A stretch of DNA of 64,000 nt from Bacteroides sp. 43_108 (lineage in GTDB: Bacteria > Bacteroidota > Bacteroidia > Bacteroidales > Bacteroidaceae): positions 75,705-139,704 of the forward strand of contig MNQS01000023.1 of assembly GCA_001915545.1 (NCBI GenBank), in the 5' to 3' direction. A program made the translations under genes and the position numbers. Positions within the stretch are counted from its first letter, which is position 1. Every line of letters starts with the position of its first letter. Shown in pieces: positions 1 through 8,301 of the stretch. The notes beneath the pieces are model-generated. The model was not told the DNA's origin, did no database searches, and saw nothing but the letters and a program-made list of their open reading frames with translations.

Positions 1-447
1 CAGGACCATCGCAAGAGCAAATCCCAATGCTGTTGAAACGGCATAAGCAATACCTTCACCGAATGTATAGTTCTTCTGGATGACAAGGATTGCCACACCC
101 AAGATACAGCAGTTTGTTGTGATAAGCGGAAGGAATACTCCCAGTGCCTGATAGAGAGATGGAGAAAGCTTCTTGAGAATGATTTCCACCATCTGCACCA
201 AAGCGGCAATCACAAGAATGAACGCTATCGTCTGAAGATATTCGAGATGCAGAGGATTGAGCACATAAATCTGAATGGCGTAAGTCACAATTGTAGAGAG
301 AAGCAGCACGAATGTAACTGCGAGTCCCATACCCGACGCTGTAGAGATTTTCTTAGACACGCCCAAAAACGGACATATACCCAGGAATTGAGCGAGGACA
401 ATATTGTTTACAAATATTGCCGTGATAAATATCAATATATATTCCAT
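1..447 (-). CDS. rnfA: Rnf complex subunit RnfA (3' end cut by window)
   Basis: Integral membrane subunit of the Rnf ion-translocating ferredoxin:NAD+ oxidoreductase. The ATG lies at 445-447 and the frame stays open to the window edge. The N-terminus (MEYILIFITAIFVNNIVLAQ) matches the RnfA/NqrE family, whose first helix carries FVNN and is followed by a GxCPFxG-like segment. About 149 codons are present of a usual 190 or so, so the C-terminal helices lie outside the window. It is the last gene seen in the operon, 23 bp after rnfE. RnfA and RnfE are paralogues with inverted topology that form the central membrane pair of the complex. The family assignment is firm; only the missing end is unknown. 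Confidence 0.93.
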   Translation of the reverse strand, partial: MEYILIFITAIFVNNIVLAQFLGICPFLGVSKKISTASGMGLAVTFVLLLSTIVTYAIQIYVLNPLHLEYLQTIAFILVIAALVQMVEIILKKLSPSLYQALGVFLPLITTNCCILGVAILVIQKNYTFGEGIAYAVSTALGFALAMVL

Positions 448-470
448 ATATACTTCAGTTTATATCCTTA

Positions 471-1082
471 TTATTTAGCCTTTCTCAGATTGTTGACGAT
501 AGCAATGAGGTATCCGAGCACGATGAAAGCTCCAGGTGCAAGCACGAACATCAGCATACCGTAGTCCTCACCCTGAAGAGTGATTCCGCTGATGCCGAAG
601 TCGTCAGACTTGAAGATTACACCAGTACCGAGCCACTCTCTGACAGCTCCAAGAAGAGTAAGAGCCAAAGAGAAACCGATACCGATACCGATTCCGTCGA
701 ATATAGAAGATATTGGATTGTTCTTTGCGGCGAAAGCCTCAGCACGTCCCAATATAATACAGTTCACCACGATAAGAGGTATGTAAAGACCCAGAGTGGC
801 ATATACACCCGGCACATAAGCCTGCATAAGCATCTGCAGTGCTGTTACGAGCGATGCTATCACAACGATATACGAAGGTATTCTGACCATATCAGGAATG
901 AGATTCTTTATCAATGAAATGATCAGGTTAGAGAGTATGAGGACAAACATCGTCGCGATACCCATAGACAAACCGTTTATGGCAGATGAAGTGGTACCAA
1001 GTGTTGGACACATTCCAAGAAGGAGAACGAAAGTAGGATTCTCCTTAATGATGCCATTCATCAAAACTTTAAAGTTGTTCAT
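471..1082 (-). CDS. rnfE: Rnf complex subunit RnfE
   Basis: Membrane subunit of the Rnf complex, 203 residues, the usual RnfE/NqrD length. It is almost wholly hydrophobic, with about six membrane helices. Visible family signatures are ENPTFVLLLGMCPTLG near residues 14-29, the paralogue of the RnfA N-terminal segment, and IPLIVVNCIILGRAEAFA near 102-119. With RnfA it forms the core thought to carry an iron-sulfur centre within the membrane. It sits between rnfG and rnfA, with 21 bp from rnfG, so co-transcription is expected. Confidence 0.95.
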   Translation of the reverse strand: MNNFKVLMNGIIKENPTFVLLLGMCPTLGTTSSAINGLSMGIATMFVLILSNLIISLIKNLIPDMVRIPSYIVVIASLVTALQMLMQAYVPGVYATLGLYIPLIVVNCIILGRAEAFAAKNNPISSIFDGIGIGIGFSLALTLLGAVREWLGTGVIFKSDDFGISGITLQGEDYGMLMFVLAPGAFIVLGYLIAIVNNLRKAK

Positions 1083-1103
1083 GATTGTATCTCCTTTCCT
1101 TTA

Positions 1104-1805
1104 TCAGTTTTCAGTAGTTTTTGCATTCTCTTTGCTTTCTTCCTGCTTTTCGTCGGCCGAATACTTGCCCTTCTGGGATGTTGCGCCCGAAGTGGCATCA
1201 GCACCGCCTGCAAAAAGCTGGTCATAAGCACTCTTCACAGCTGCAAGAAAAGCTCTTGAGGTAATTGTTGAAGCTGTGATGGCATCAATGTCGCCACCGT
1301 CCTTGCTTACAGTGAAGTTGCACTCTCCAGGATTCTTGCCGATGACATCACCCTTGTTGCCTTTCTGGAACCAGAGTGAAGCCTTCTGTCCCAATCCCGG
1401 TGTTTCGGCACTGGCAAGAATGGTGTAGCCGAGTATTGCTCCATTGTTGTCGAAACCGACAAGAACCTTGAGCGGACCGCTGAATCCGTTGCTCGAAGCT
1501 CTGACAGCCTTTCCGAGTTCCTTGCCCGAAGCATCCTGTGTGGTATAAACAACGAAGTTTATGTCATCGTCTGTTATGCTTTCTTTTGCCTCAGCTCCCG
1601 GCTTCAGTATTGTGTCGGTACTTGAAACAACAAGCTCGTCATTACCGATAACCTTCTTTATTCCGGCAGCAAGATTCTCAGCATTGATTTTCTCAATCTG
1701 CGGTGCAGTCATATCATTTATATATGCCAACACACCACCTGCGACGACTGCTATCACTGTCAATACAATCGTCATATTGGTAATTGAAGAACTTAACTTT
1801 TTCAT
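1104..1805 (-). CDS. rnfG: Rnf complex subunit RnfG (flavin-binding, periplasmic)
   Basis: Periplasmic FMN-carrying subunit of Rnf, 233 residues, with one N-terminal membrane anchor (about residues 9-28). The family FMN_bind domain follows, including SAETPGLGQK near 132-141. ApbE normally attaches FMN to the Thr of a Dgx(S/T)GAT motif. Here the aligned stretch is DAITASTITS (174-183), with Gly and Ala replaced by Ala and Ser, so Thr180 is the expected attachment site. A hydrophilic tail of about 35 residues, rich in Lys and Glu, follows and contains a second SGAT. The start codon overlaps the rnfD stop by 4 bp, which indicates translational coupling. Confidence 0.94.
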   Translation of the reverse strand: MKKLSSSITNMTIVLTVIAVVAGGVLAYINDMTAPQIEKINAENLAAGIKKVIGNDELVVSSTDTILKPGAEAKESITDDDINFVVYTTQDASGKELGKAVRASSNGFSGPLKVLVGFDNNGAILGYTILASAETPGLGQKASLWFQKGNKGDVIGKNPGECNFTVSKDGGDIDAITASTITSRAFLAAVKSAYDQLFAGGADATSGATSQKGKYSADEKQEESKENAKTTEN

Positions 1806-2824
1806 TTCTTTGCTACCTCCCCGAATCTTTTAGGTTTACAATAATTGTTGATGAGCGGTGTGAAAGCGTTCATTATAAGAATCGCAAATGACATACCTTC
1901 AGGATAAGCACCATAGTTACGTATCACAACAGTCAGGAATCCGATGGCAACACCGTATACTATCTGTCCTTTTGCAGACATAGGCGATGTCACATAGTCT
2001 GTTGCCATGAAGATGGCACCAAGCATGAGTCCGCCGGTCAGAAGTTCATAGACTGGAGAAACATAACTTTCAGGCTTTACGAGATAAAGTATTCCTGAGA
2101 ATACGAAAACTGTTCCAATGATTGAAACCGGGATATGCCAAGTGATGATCTTGCGTGAAAGCATGAAGATAAGACCAATGATCAAAGCTGCTGCGCTCAC
2201 CTCTCCCAAACATCCTGCACCGAAGTGCTGTCCAGGATTACCGATGAACATGTCGAACCAGTCGATGCTGTTTATCTTGTCGAGGATTGCCTGATGCTCC
2301 TGCGGATCTGTAACCTTGAAGAGCTGCTTAGCCAAAGAAAGCGGAGTAGCTTCTGTTGTTGCATCAAGATATCCCATCTGTCCTGCCACCGGCCAGCTTG
2401 TCATCTGTACAGGGAACGAGATGAGCAGGAATGCACGTCCTGCAAGTGCAGGGTTGAAAAGGTTGCATCCGAGTCCGCCGAAAGTCATCTTTACGACACC
2501 GATTGCAAACAATGCTCCCACAATTACAATCCATACAGGAATGTTTGAAGGCATGTTGAATGCAAGAAGGATACCTGTCAATATAGCAGAACCATCAGTT
2601 ATGGTCAGCTTGTTGTTGCCGAGCATGAAGCGGTTGATGAACCATTCGAAGAATACGCATGATATCACAGACGTTGCCGTCACCACTAAAGCTCCAAGTC
2701 CGAAAAATATGAACGAAACAATCAATGCCGGTATAAGTGCAATGATTACGCCATACATATTCTTTTTCACACTGTCACAGCTATGAACGTGAGGTGATAA
2801 AGATACTACTAATTTATTTGCCAT
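1802..2824 (-). CDS. rnfD: Rnf complex subunit RnfD
   Basis: Membrane subunit of Rnf, related to NqrB, 340 residues with about ten hydrophobic segments. Family motifs include GGLGCNLFNPALAGRAFL near 116-133 and FMATDYVTSPMS near 278-289. The covalent FMN threonine of RnfD lies in an SGAT-like motif; the aligned sequence here is TEATPLS (157-163), so Thr160 is the likely flavinylated residue. That site is inferred by alignment from memory. The gene is 11 bp downstream of rnfC and overlaps rnfG by 4 bp. Confidence 0.95.
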   Translation of the reverse strand: MANKLVVSLSPHVHSCDSVKKNMYGVIIALIPALIVSFIFFGLGALVVTATSVISCVFFEWFINRFMLGNNKLTITDGSAILTGILLAFNMPSNIPVWIVIVGALFAIGVVKMTFGGLGCNLFNPALAGRAFLLISFPVQMTSWPVAGQMGYLDATTEATPLSLAKQLFKVTDPQEHQAILDKINSIDWFDMFIGNPGQHFGAGCLGEVSAAALIIGLIFMLSRKIITWHIPVSIIGTVFVFSGILYLVKPESYVSPVYELLTGGLMLGAIFMATDYVTSPMSAKGQIVYGVAIGFLTVVIRNYGAYPEGMSFAILIMNAFTPLINNYCKPKRFGEVAKK

Positions 2825-2835
2825 AATCTACTTAT

Positions 2836-4182
2836 TTACTTTTTAGTGTTTCGGGCTCTGATTATGCCCATAACTGTTGATTTTCCAAGACGGATAAGAT
2901 CAAGCATAGGACGGTTTGAAGGACATGTGAACTGGCACGAACCGCACTCGATGCAGCTTGTAATGCCGGCATCCTCAACCTTTTCCCACAAGCCTGCACC
3001 TGAACATGTAGCCAAGAGGTAAGGTTCGAGTCCCATAGGACAAGCTCCCACACACTTTGCACATCTGATGCACGGCTGAGGTTCTGCTCTTCTCGCCTCT
3101 TTCTGGTTCATAATGAGCACGCCAGATGATCCCTTGCATATCGGCACTTCTATATTCATCAGCGCCTTACCCATCATAGGACCACCGCCGATGACCTTGC
3201 CTGTATCTTCCGGCAGACCACCGCAAGCATCAATGAGCTGGCTCATAGGAGTACCCATTCTGACGAGCAGGTTGCTTGGATGAGCAAGACTCTTTCCTGT
3301 TACAGTAACGATTCTCTCGAAGAGAGGTTTATTCTTCATAACTGCCTCATATACAGCGTATGCAGTTCCTACGTTCTGAATTATAGCTCCAACACTTACA
3401 GGCAGAGCTGGAGGTGCAGGTACCTGACGTCCTACAACAGCATCGATAAGCTGTTTCTCACCGCCCTGCGGATATTTCACCTTCAAAGGAACTACCTCAA
3501 TGCCCGGACAAGATGCAGCCTTCTCAGTCATCAGCTTGATGGCATCAGGCTTATTGTTCTCTATGGCAATGAAAGCCTTTGTCACATTGGCTGCCTTCAT
3601 GAGGAGCTGAACACCGACAAGAATCTGATCGGCCTTCTCAAGCATGAGTCTGTGGTCGGCTGTGAGGTAAGGTTCGCACTCTACAGCGTTTATAATGACC
3701 CATTCAGGTTTTGAACCTGGAGGCGGCATAAGCTTCACGTGGCAAGGGAAGCAGGCTCCACCCATACCAACGATACCGGCTTTCTGAATTTTCTCTATAA
3801 TCTGCTTTCCAGTCAGTTCTGGCATGTCGGACATCTTGACAAGCTTGTCGCTTCTGTCAATTTCTTCCATCCATTCGTCACCTTCCACCGTTATATATAT
3901 AGCAGGCTTCTTGTATCCGCTGGCGTCAACCACAGTGTCAACCTTCTGCACAGTACCCGAAACAGAAGAGTATATATGAGCAGAAACGAAACCGCCGGCT
4001 TCGGCAATCATCTGTCCCACCTTTACCTTATCGCCTTTCTGCACGATAGCCTTTGCAGGAGCACCAATATGCTGGCTCAAAGGGAAAACAGCAACCTTTG
4101 GCAGTTCGGCAACCTTTATCGGTTCGCCGGCCGACAATTTGTTCTCTGCCGGATGAACTCCACCAATTCTAAATGTCTTCAC
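2836..4182 (-). CDS. rnfC: Rnf complex subunit RnfC (NADH/FMN and Fe-S)
   Basis: Cytoplasmic subunit that exchanges electrons with NAD(H), 448 residues. The N-terminal third is the barrel-sandwich region (IVQKGDKVKVGQMIAEAGG near 46-64). Next comes the nucleotide/FMN-binding Rossmann-like domain with GMGGACFPCHVK at 139-150. Near the C-terminus are two [4Fe-4S] motifs, CIRCAKCVGACP (about 371-382) and CIECGSCQFTCP (about 410-421). This is the short form typical of Bacteroidetes, without the long Ala/Lys-rich tail found in gammaproteobacteria. It lies between rnfB and rnfD in the operon. Confidence 0.96.
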   Translation of the reverse strand: MKTFRIGGVHPAENKLSAGEPIKVAELPKVAVFPLSQHIGAPAKAIVQKGDKVKVGQMIAEAGGFVSAHIYSSVSGTVQKVDTVVDASGYKKPAIYITVEGDEWMEEIDRSDKLVKMSDMPELTGKQIIEKIQKAGIVGMGGACFPCHVKLMPPPGSKPEWVIINAVECEPYLTADHRLMLEKADQILVGVQLLMKAANVTKAFIAIENNKPDAIKLMTEKAASCPGIEVVPLKVKYPQGGEKQLIDAVVGRQVPAPPALPVSVGAIIQNVGTAYAVYEAVMKNKPLFERIVTVTGKSLAHPSNLLVRMGTPMSQLIDACGGLPEDTGKVIGGGPMMGKALMNIEVPICKGSSGVLIMNQKEARRAEPQPCIRCAKCVGACPMGLEPYLLATCSGAGLWEKVEDAGITSCIECGSCQFTCPSNRPMLDLIRLGKSTVMGIIRARNTKK

Positions 4183-4234
4183 TTTCTATATCTATTTATA
4201 TAAGTTCTTAAATAAATGTTCAGGTTCTCTCGTT

Positions 4235-5146
4235 TCATTTAGCCTCCTCTGCAGGCTTAGCAGTCTCTGCTGCTTTCGGAGCAGCGGCTGGTTTTGGAGC
4301 TGCAGGCTTAGCAGGACGCGGAGGCATGTTCAGAGCATGTATTACATTCTTTGGACATTCATCCTCGCACTTGCGGCACATCTTGCACTTGTCAGGATCG
4401 ACGTATGCCACGTTGTTCTGAACATGTACAGCATCGAACGGACAAACCTTCTCGCACTTGCCGCATGCTATGCAGGCTGCAGAACAAGCCTTCATCGCAG
4501 CAGCACCCTTCTCCTGATTCATGCAGGCAACGTATATGCCCATCTTCTTCGTGCCTTTCACATGGCGTATCTCGATGATGTTTCGAGGACATGCCTTGGC
4601 ACAAGCTCCACAGGCCGTACATTTGTCGGCATTTACTTCAGGTATGCCTGTTTCAGGGTTCATGCTTATAGCACCGAACTGACATGCAGAGACACAGTCG
4701 CCGCATCCGAGACAGCCATACGCACATGCTGTTTCACCGCTGCTCACAGTGTTCTGCACACGACAGCTGCGTACACCGTCGTAAACAGCCACCTTCGGAC
4801 GGTTGGCACAAGTACCGTTACATCTAACCACGGCAAGTTTAGGTGCTGCGACACCCACTTCCATTCCCAATATCGCAGCAATCTTGTCCATTACCTGCTG
4901 GCCTCCAACAGGACATGACAAGCCTTCCAACGAACCAGCATCGGCCGCCTTGACGCATGCAGATGCCATACCTCCACATCCAGGGAAACCGCATCCACCG
5001 CAATTGGCCTGCGGAAGAACTTCTGATATCTTACCGATACGAGGATCTTCCTTAACTGCAAATTTCTTGGCCACAATGTAGAGCACGAATGCCGCTATCA
5101 GACCTATTGCGCCCAATACGATTACAGCAATAAGAATTACGTTCAT
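4235..5146 (-). CDS. rnfB: Rnf complex subunit RnfB (polyferredoxin)
   Basis: Ferredoxin-like subunit that is thought to accept electrons from reduced ferredoxin, 303 residues. Residues 4-26 form a membrane anchor. The four-Cys Fe-S domain typical of RnfB follows (NCGGCGFPGCGG at 48-59 with downstream Cys). After it come four ferredoxin-type clusters at about 141-155, 176-186, 221-235 and 254-264. This is a long RnfB with more clusters than the E. coli form. The C-terminal 30 residues are Pro/Ala/Lys-rich and look unstructured. It follows the rseC-like gene by 32 bp and precedes rnfC by 52 bp. Confidence 0.95.
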   Translation of the reverse strand: MNVILIAVIVLGAIGLIAAFVLYIVAKKFAVKEDPRIGKISEVLPQANCGGCGFPGCGGMASACVKAADAGSLEGLSCPVGGQQVMDKIAAILGMEVGVAAPKLAVVRCNGTCANRPKVAVYDGVRSCRVQNTVSSGETACAYGCLGCGDCVSACQFGAISMNPETGIPEVNADKCTACGACAKACPRNIIEIRHVKGTKKMGIYVACMNQEKGAAAMKACSAACIACGKCEKVCPFDAVHVQNNVAYVDPDKCKMCRKCEDECPKNVIHALNMPPRPAKPAAPKPAAAPKAAETAKPAEEAK

Positions 5147-5178
5147 AAAGCAATTTTTTATTTTTTAGTTGTTAATTA

Positions 5179-5598
5179 TTAGTAATGTCTAAGGCTGAAA
5201 AAAAACGACCTGTCTATACGGTCCCTACGCAGATAAAGAATGAAATAGTAGACAGCAAGCAGGACCAGTGCACCGGCAATGCTGACAATTTCAGCAACGT
5301 GCATCACCGATGAGCATACAATTATCCATGCGAGCATCAGCGCCATAGGATAAGCAAAAGCCAGCATCACGGCCTTGCGCCCCATCGACATGGATGCACA
5401 CACGACAACCTTGTCGCCGACCTCATAAGATTCATACTCTTCTGCGGTCACATCGACAATTTTTTCCTTACTTTCGGATGAATTGCACATTGATCTTGCG
5501 TGACATGAGGAACAGGCCGATGACTGAACAATCTTAACCTTCACTCTACAACCATCTACGTCCTCAACGACCCCAAGATGTTCTATCTGGTTTTTCAT
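5179..5598 (-). CDS. rseC: RseC/SoxR-reducing family protein
   Basis: Small membrane protein of the RseC/MucC family, 139 residues. The N-terminal soluble part carries a Cys cluster, CSSCHARSMC at 29-38. Two hydrophobic segments follow in the second half. In enterobacteria RseC acts with the Rsx/Rnf complex to reduce SoxR; in Bacteroidetes it is regularly the first gene of the rnf operon, as here. Its role in this lineage is not established. Some maturation or redox role for Rnf is an inference from synteny. A promoter-like pair lies just upstream. Confidence 0.9.
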   Translation of the reverse strand: MKNQIEHLGVVEDVDGCRVKVKIVQSSACSSCHARSMCNSSESKEKIVDVTAEEYESYEVGDKVVVCASMSMGRKAVMLAFAYPMALMLAWIIVCSSVMHVAEIVSIAGALVLLAVYYFILYLRRDRIDRSFFFSLRHY

Positions 5599-5630
5599 AT
5601 ATTTGCAAACTGCACTTTACAATTATCACG

Positions 5631-5659
5631 CAAAAATAGTATTAAATAATTAAAAACAA
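5631..5659 (-). promoter_or_regulatory. Promoter of the rseC-rnfBCDGEA operon
   Basis: On the minus strand the -7 element reads TATTTTTG (plus-strand CAAAAATA at 5631-5638) and a TTG (plus CAA at 5657-5659) lies 18 bp further upstream. This matches the Bacteroidetes TTG-N18-20-TAnnTTTG arrangement. The start would fall near 5624, giving a leader of about 25 nt. The rest of 5660-5927 shows no gene I can support. Confidence 0.65.
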
Positions 5660-5927
5660 TAAGTTTGTGAAAGTATTTTAGCCATAGCGGAAAACTTTTT
5701 TCCCATACTGAAAACAAGGTGCGAGCTTATGTACAAAATATGTTCCGAATAGGAAACATAGCAAAATAACAGGTCTTCACTGTTATTGCAGAATTTGTGG
5801 AAAGATACAGGCAAAAGAAGTGTTCGGCATGTCGGCAAACACGATGCGTTGGCTTACAAAAGAACAAACACACTGCAAAAAGTTTTTTTTAATATGAAAC
5901 CATAGCCCTAAAACGGAATATAATGTA

Positions 5928-5935
5928 TACTTTTG
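5928..5935 (+). promoter_or_regulatory. -7 element upstream of the DUF418 gene
   Basis: TACTTTTG followed by CA matches the Bacteroidetes -7 consensus TAnnTTTG. No good -33 TTG is seen at the right distance, so this is the weaker half of a promoter. It would give a leader of about 70 nt, A-rich near the start codon at 6012. Confidence 0.45.
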
Positions 5936-6011
5936 CACCCGTAAAATTCTTAAATCTCAACACAAAAGCAATAATACAAAACTAAACCCATCAAAAAAAA
6001 CAGAAAAAATC

Positions 6012-7178
6012 ATGGTTGACAAGATCAAGGTACACGCCCGCATCGATGTTGCTGACGTGCTTCGTGGACTTGCCGTTATGGGCATTATTCTGCTCCACAG
6101 CATCGAACACTTCAATTTCTACTCATTTCCCGACACAAGCCAGCAAAGCGAATGGCTTAATTTCAGCGACCGCGCCATCTGGGACGGCATGTTCTTCATG
6201 TTCGGCGGAAAGGCATACGCTGTATTTGCCCTGCTTTTCGGATTCAGTTTTTTCATACAAGACGACAATCAGCGTCTGCGCGGACATGACTTCCGCCTCC
6301 GTTTCTGCTGGCGTCTTGTACTCCTATTCATATTCGGAAACATAAATGCATCCTTCTTCACAGCCGAAGTGCTTGTGCTCTACTCTCTCGTCGGCTTCAT
6401 ACTCCCTCTGGTTTGCAGATTCAACGACAAATGGCTTCTCATCATAGCCTGCGTACTCCTTATACAGCCAATACCGCTTTACCACGTGATAAGAGCAACA
6501 CTGGACCCTTCCTACATCACTCCGGTCATTCCGACATCGCAGTATTGGGGAGCGGCACGCGAAGTTCAGATGAACGGTACATTCCTCGAGACTCTGAAAG
6601 TAAACCTTTACGAAGGACAGATAGCCAGCCTTGCATGGGCCTGGGACAACGGAAGAGTATTCCAGACTGCCTCACTCTTCATTTTTGGTCTTCTGATAGG
6701 ACGCCGCAATCTGTTCTGCCGTGAAAACCTTCCGTTCTGGAACAAAGTGCTGTGCGGTTCACTGATAACCTTCTTCCCACTCTACGGCATCGGCAACATG
6801 CTTCCAGACTTCATCACGAACAAGTCCATCCTCGTACCGCTATTGCTGATTGTCAGCTCATTATACAAATTTGCCTTCATGCTTATGCTCGTATCGGGTG
6901 TACTCTTCGCATTCTACCGCACTAATCTGCACGACAAGCTTATGACCTTCACTTCATACGGCAAGATGAGTCTGACCAACTATATTACGCAAAGCATCAT
7001 CGGTTCGATGCTCTTCTACCATTGGGGATTCAGCCTCCACGATGACCTGGGCATAACAGCCAGCATTATAGTAGGTGCAATTATCTTCGTTCTGCAGTTT
7101 GCATTCTGCAGATGGTGGATGAAGAGCCACAAGCACGGTCCGCTGGAATATCTTTGGAAAAAAGCCACATGGCTGTAA
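6012..7178 (+). CDS. DUF418-family integral membrane protein
   Basis: Polytopic inner-membrane protein of 388 residues with about ten hydrophobic segments. The N-terminus (RIDVADVLRGLAVMGIILLH) has the pattern shared by DUF418/YeiB proteins and membrane acyltransferases of the heparan-alpha-glucosaminide type. Near the C-terminus are YGKMSLTNYITQS (about 315-327) and HGPLEYLWKKATW, both characteristic of the DUF418 domain. The family is widespread, with no proven biochemical role; transport or acyl transfer has been guessed. The gene stands alone between the divergent rnf operon and a repeat/terminator region. Family call is good; function unknown. Confidence 0.85.
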   Translation: MVDKIKVHARIDVADVLRGLAVMGIILLHSIEHFNFYSFPDTSQQSEWLNFSDRAIWDGMFFMFGGKAYAVFALLFGFSFFIQDDNQRLRGHDFRLRFCWRLVLLFIFGNINASFFTAEVLVLYSLVGFILPLVCRFNDKWLLIIACVLLIQPIPLYHVIRATLDPSYITPVIPTSQYWGAAREVQMNGTFLETLKVNLYEGQIASLAWAWDNGRVFQTASLFIFGLLIGRRNLFCRENLPFWNKVLCGSLITFFPLYGIGNMLPDFITNKSILVPLLLIVSSLYKFAFMLMLVSGVLFAFYRTNLHDKLMTFTSYGKMSLTNYITQSIIGSMLFYHWGFSLHDDLGITASIIVGAIIFVLQFAFCRWWMKSHKHGPLEYLWKKATWL

Positions 7179-7202
7179 GCTAAGAAGCACGCAACCGAAA
7201 GT

Positions 7203-7281
7203 ACAAGGGCTCGCGGCGGAAAACGCAAGGGCTCACAACTCAATCCGCGAGGGCTCGGAATTTCATTTCCAAGCCCTCGCA
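7203..7281. repeat. 22-bp-period intergenic array, locus 1 (4 units); last two units form a terminator
   Basis: Four 13-bp cores start at 7203, 7225, 7247 and 7269, exactly 22 bp apart: ACAAGGGCTCGCG, GCAAGGGCTCACA, GCGAGGGCTCGGA and CCAAGCCCTCGCA. The first two 9-bp spacers vary in sequence and the third is A/T-rich. Units 3 and 4 are nearly inverse copies, so 7247-7260 pairs with 7267-7280 with one mismatch, and a run of seven T follows from 7283. This end would work as a rho-independent terminator for the DUF418 gene. Two similar arrays occur at 36492-36570 and 51636-51692. Confidence 0.8.
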
Positions 7282-7392
7282 ATTTTTTTGCAGGCCTAAG
7301 AAAACATACAACATTTACAGAGAACATCCGAGACTGCGCGACTGAGCTGGCAAAAACGACATACATGCGGATTCTGTTAAACCAGCAAGTGT

Positions 7393-7400
7393 TATATTTG
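7393..7400 (+). promoter_or_regulatory. -7 element upstream of trmN6
   Basis: TATATTTG followed by CA matches TAnnTTTG exactly and sits about 75 bp before the trmN6 start. No convincing TTG is seen 18-21 bp upstream. It lies just after the repeat-type terminator, where a new transcript would have to begin. Confidence 0.45.
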
Positions 7401-7475
7401 CATAATAAAAAACATGACCCGGTTATAATACTTACAGGGTTACTATGGAAAACGTAAAAGCAACTACAAGACAAT

Positions 7476-8192
7476 ATGGGAGCACAATTTTTCAAGTTCA
7501 AGAAATTCACCATCCATCACGACCTATGTGCAATGAAAGCCGGCACCGATGCTGTACTTCTGGGAAGCTGGTGCACAGTATGCAGCCATTCACGAATACT
7601 CGACATCGGAACCGGAAGCGGCATCATCGCACTGATGCTGGCTCAGAGAGAAGAGAATTCAATCATAACTGCAATAGACAACGATATAAACGCTATAAAA
7701 CAAGCTTTTATAAATGTAAATAATTCCATATTTAAAGAAAATATCGAGGTACAGGAAGCCGACTTCAGAACCTTTGCACAAGAAACCGAAAACGAATCAT
7801 ACGACAGCATCGTAAGCAACCCTCCATACTTCGAGGAAGAGGCATTCTCGCCAGACAAGAGCAGAAACGCGGCAAGACACACATCGTCCCTCCCTTTTGC
7901 CGAACTCATACACGGCTCGGCCACTCTACTGAAACATCAAGGGACTTTCAGTCTGATTGTGCCTTGCACTGCAGCCAGAACCGTCATCGTGCTGGCCGCA
8001 GCTGAAGGACTTTACCTCTCGCGCAGAACTGACGTATCGGACAGCATAAAGAAAACACCTGTGAGGTCTTTACTGGAATTCAGAAAGACAAATAGTCCTA
8101 CGGCACAATCTTTGCTGTACATACACAACAACGGCGGGACATACTCAGACGAATTCAAAGAACTCACAAAGGACTTCTACTTGAACTTCTGA
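7476..8192 (+). CDS. trmN6: tRNA1(Val) A37 N6-methyltransferase (TrmN6/YfiC family)
   Basis: SAM-dependent methyltransferase that makes m6A at position 37 of tRNA1(Val) in the characterised family, 238 residues. The N-terminus (FKFKKFTIHHDLCAMKAGTD) is the conserved opening of the family. The SAM-binding motif ILDIGTGSGIIALMLAQ follows at about 45-61. The catalytic NPPY of N6-adenine methylases is present in SNPPYFEEE near residue 113. The start at 7476 is chosen because family homology begins there; an upstream ATG at 7445 is in another frame. The gene is probably transcribed alone, before lon. Confidence 0.9.
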   Translation: MGAQFFKFKKFTIHHDLCAMKAGTDAVLLGSWCTVCSHSRILDIGTGSGIIALMLAQREENSIITAIDNDINAIKQAFINVNNSIFKENIEVQEADFRTFAQETENESYDSIVSNPPYFEEEAFSPDKSRNAARHTSSLPFAELIHGSATLLKHQGTFSLIVPCTAARTVIVLAAAEGLYLSRRTDVSDSIKKTPVRSLLEFRKTNSPTAQSLLYIHNNGGTYSDEFKELTKDFYLNF

Positions 8193-8220
8193 GAAAAGCT
8201 TGCTGATGAAAGCAAAATTC

Positions 8221-8301
8221 AAAATGACACAGAAAATGACACATCGGGCATAAATGCAAAAGAATCAATAACAGAAATGTCATAATTTATTTGTAGATTT
8301 G
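8221..8301 (+). promoter_or_regulatory. lon promoter region with repeated ATGACA half-sites
   Basis: The -7 element TAGATTTG (8294-8301) is followed by CA and lies 65 bp before the chosen lon start. Upstream is a direct repeat, AAAATGACACA at 8221-8231 and again at 8233-8243, 12 bp apart. An inverted half-site, ATGTCAT, occurs at 8277-8283. Repeated and inverted ATGACA boxes next to a promoter suggest a regulator site; the regulator is unknown. The -33 element is not clear. Confidence 0.45.

Noticed and set aside
5650..5838. 62-codon frame on the minus strand upstream of the rnf promoter
   Set aside because: Composition is not coding-like, it has no recognised motif, and it covers the rnf promoter region.
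7203..7281. CRISPR array reading of the 22-bp repeats
   Set aside because: Cores are only 13 bp and variable, spacers are 9 bp, and there are no cas genes; this is not a CRISPR.
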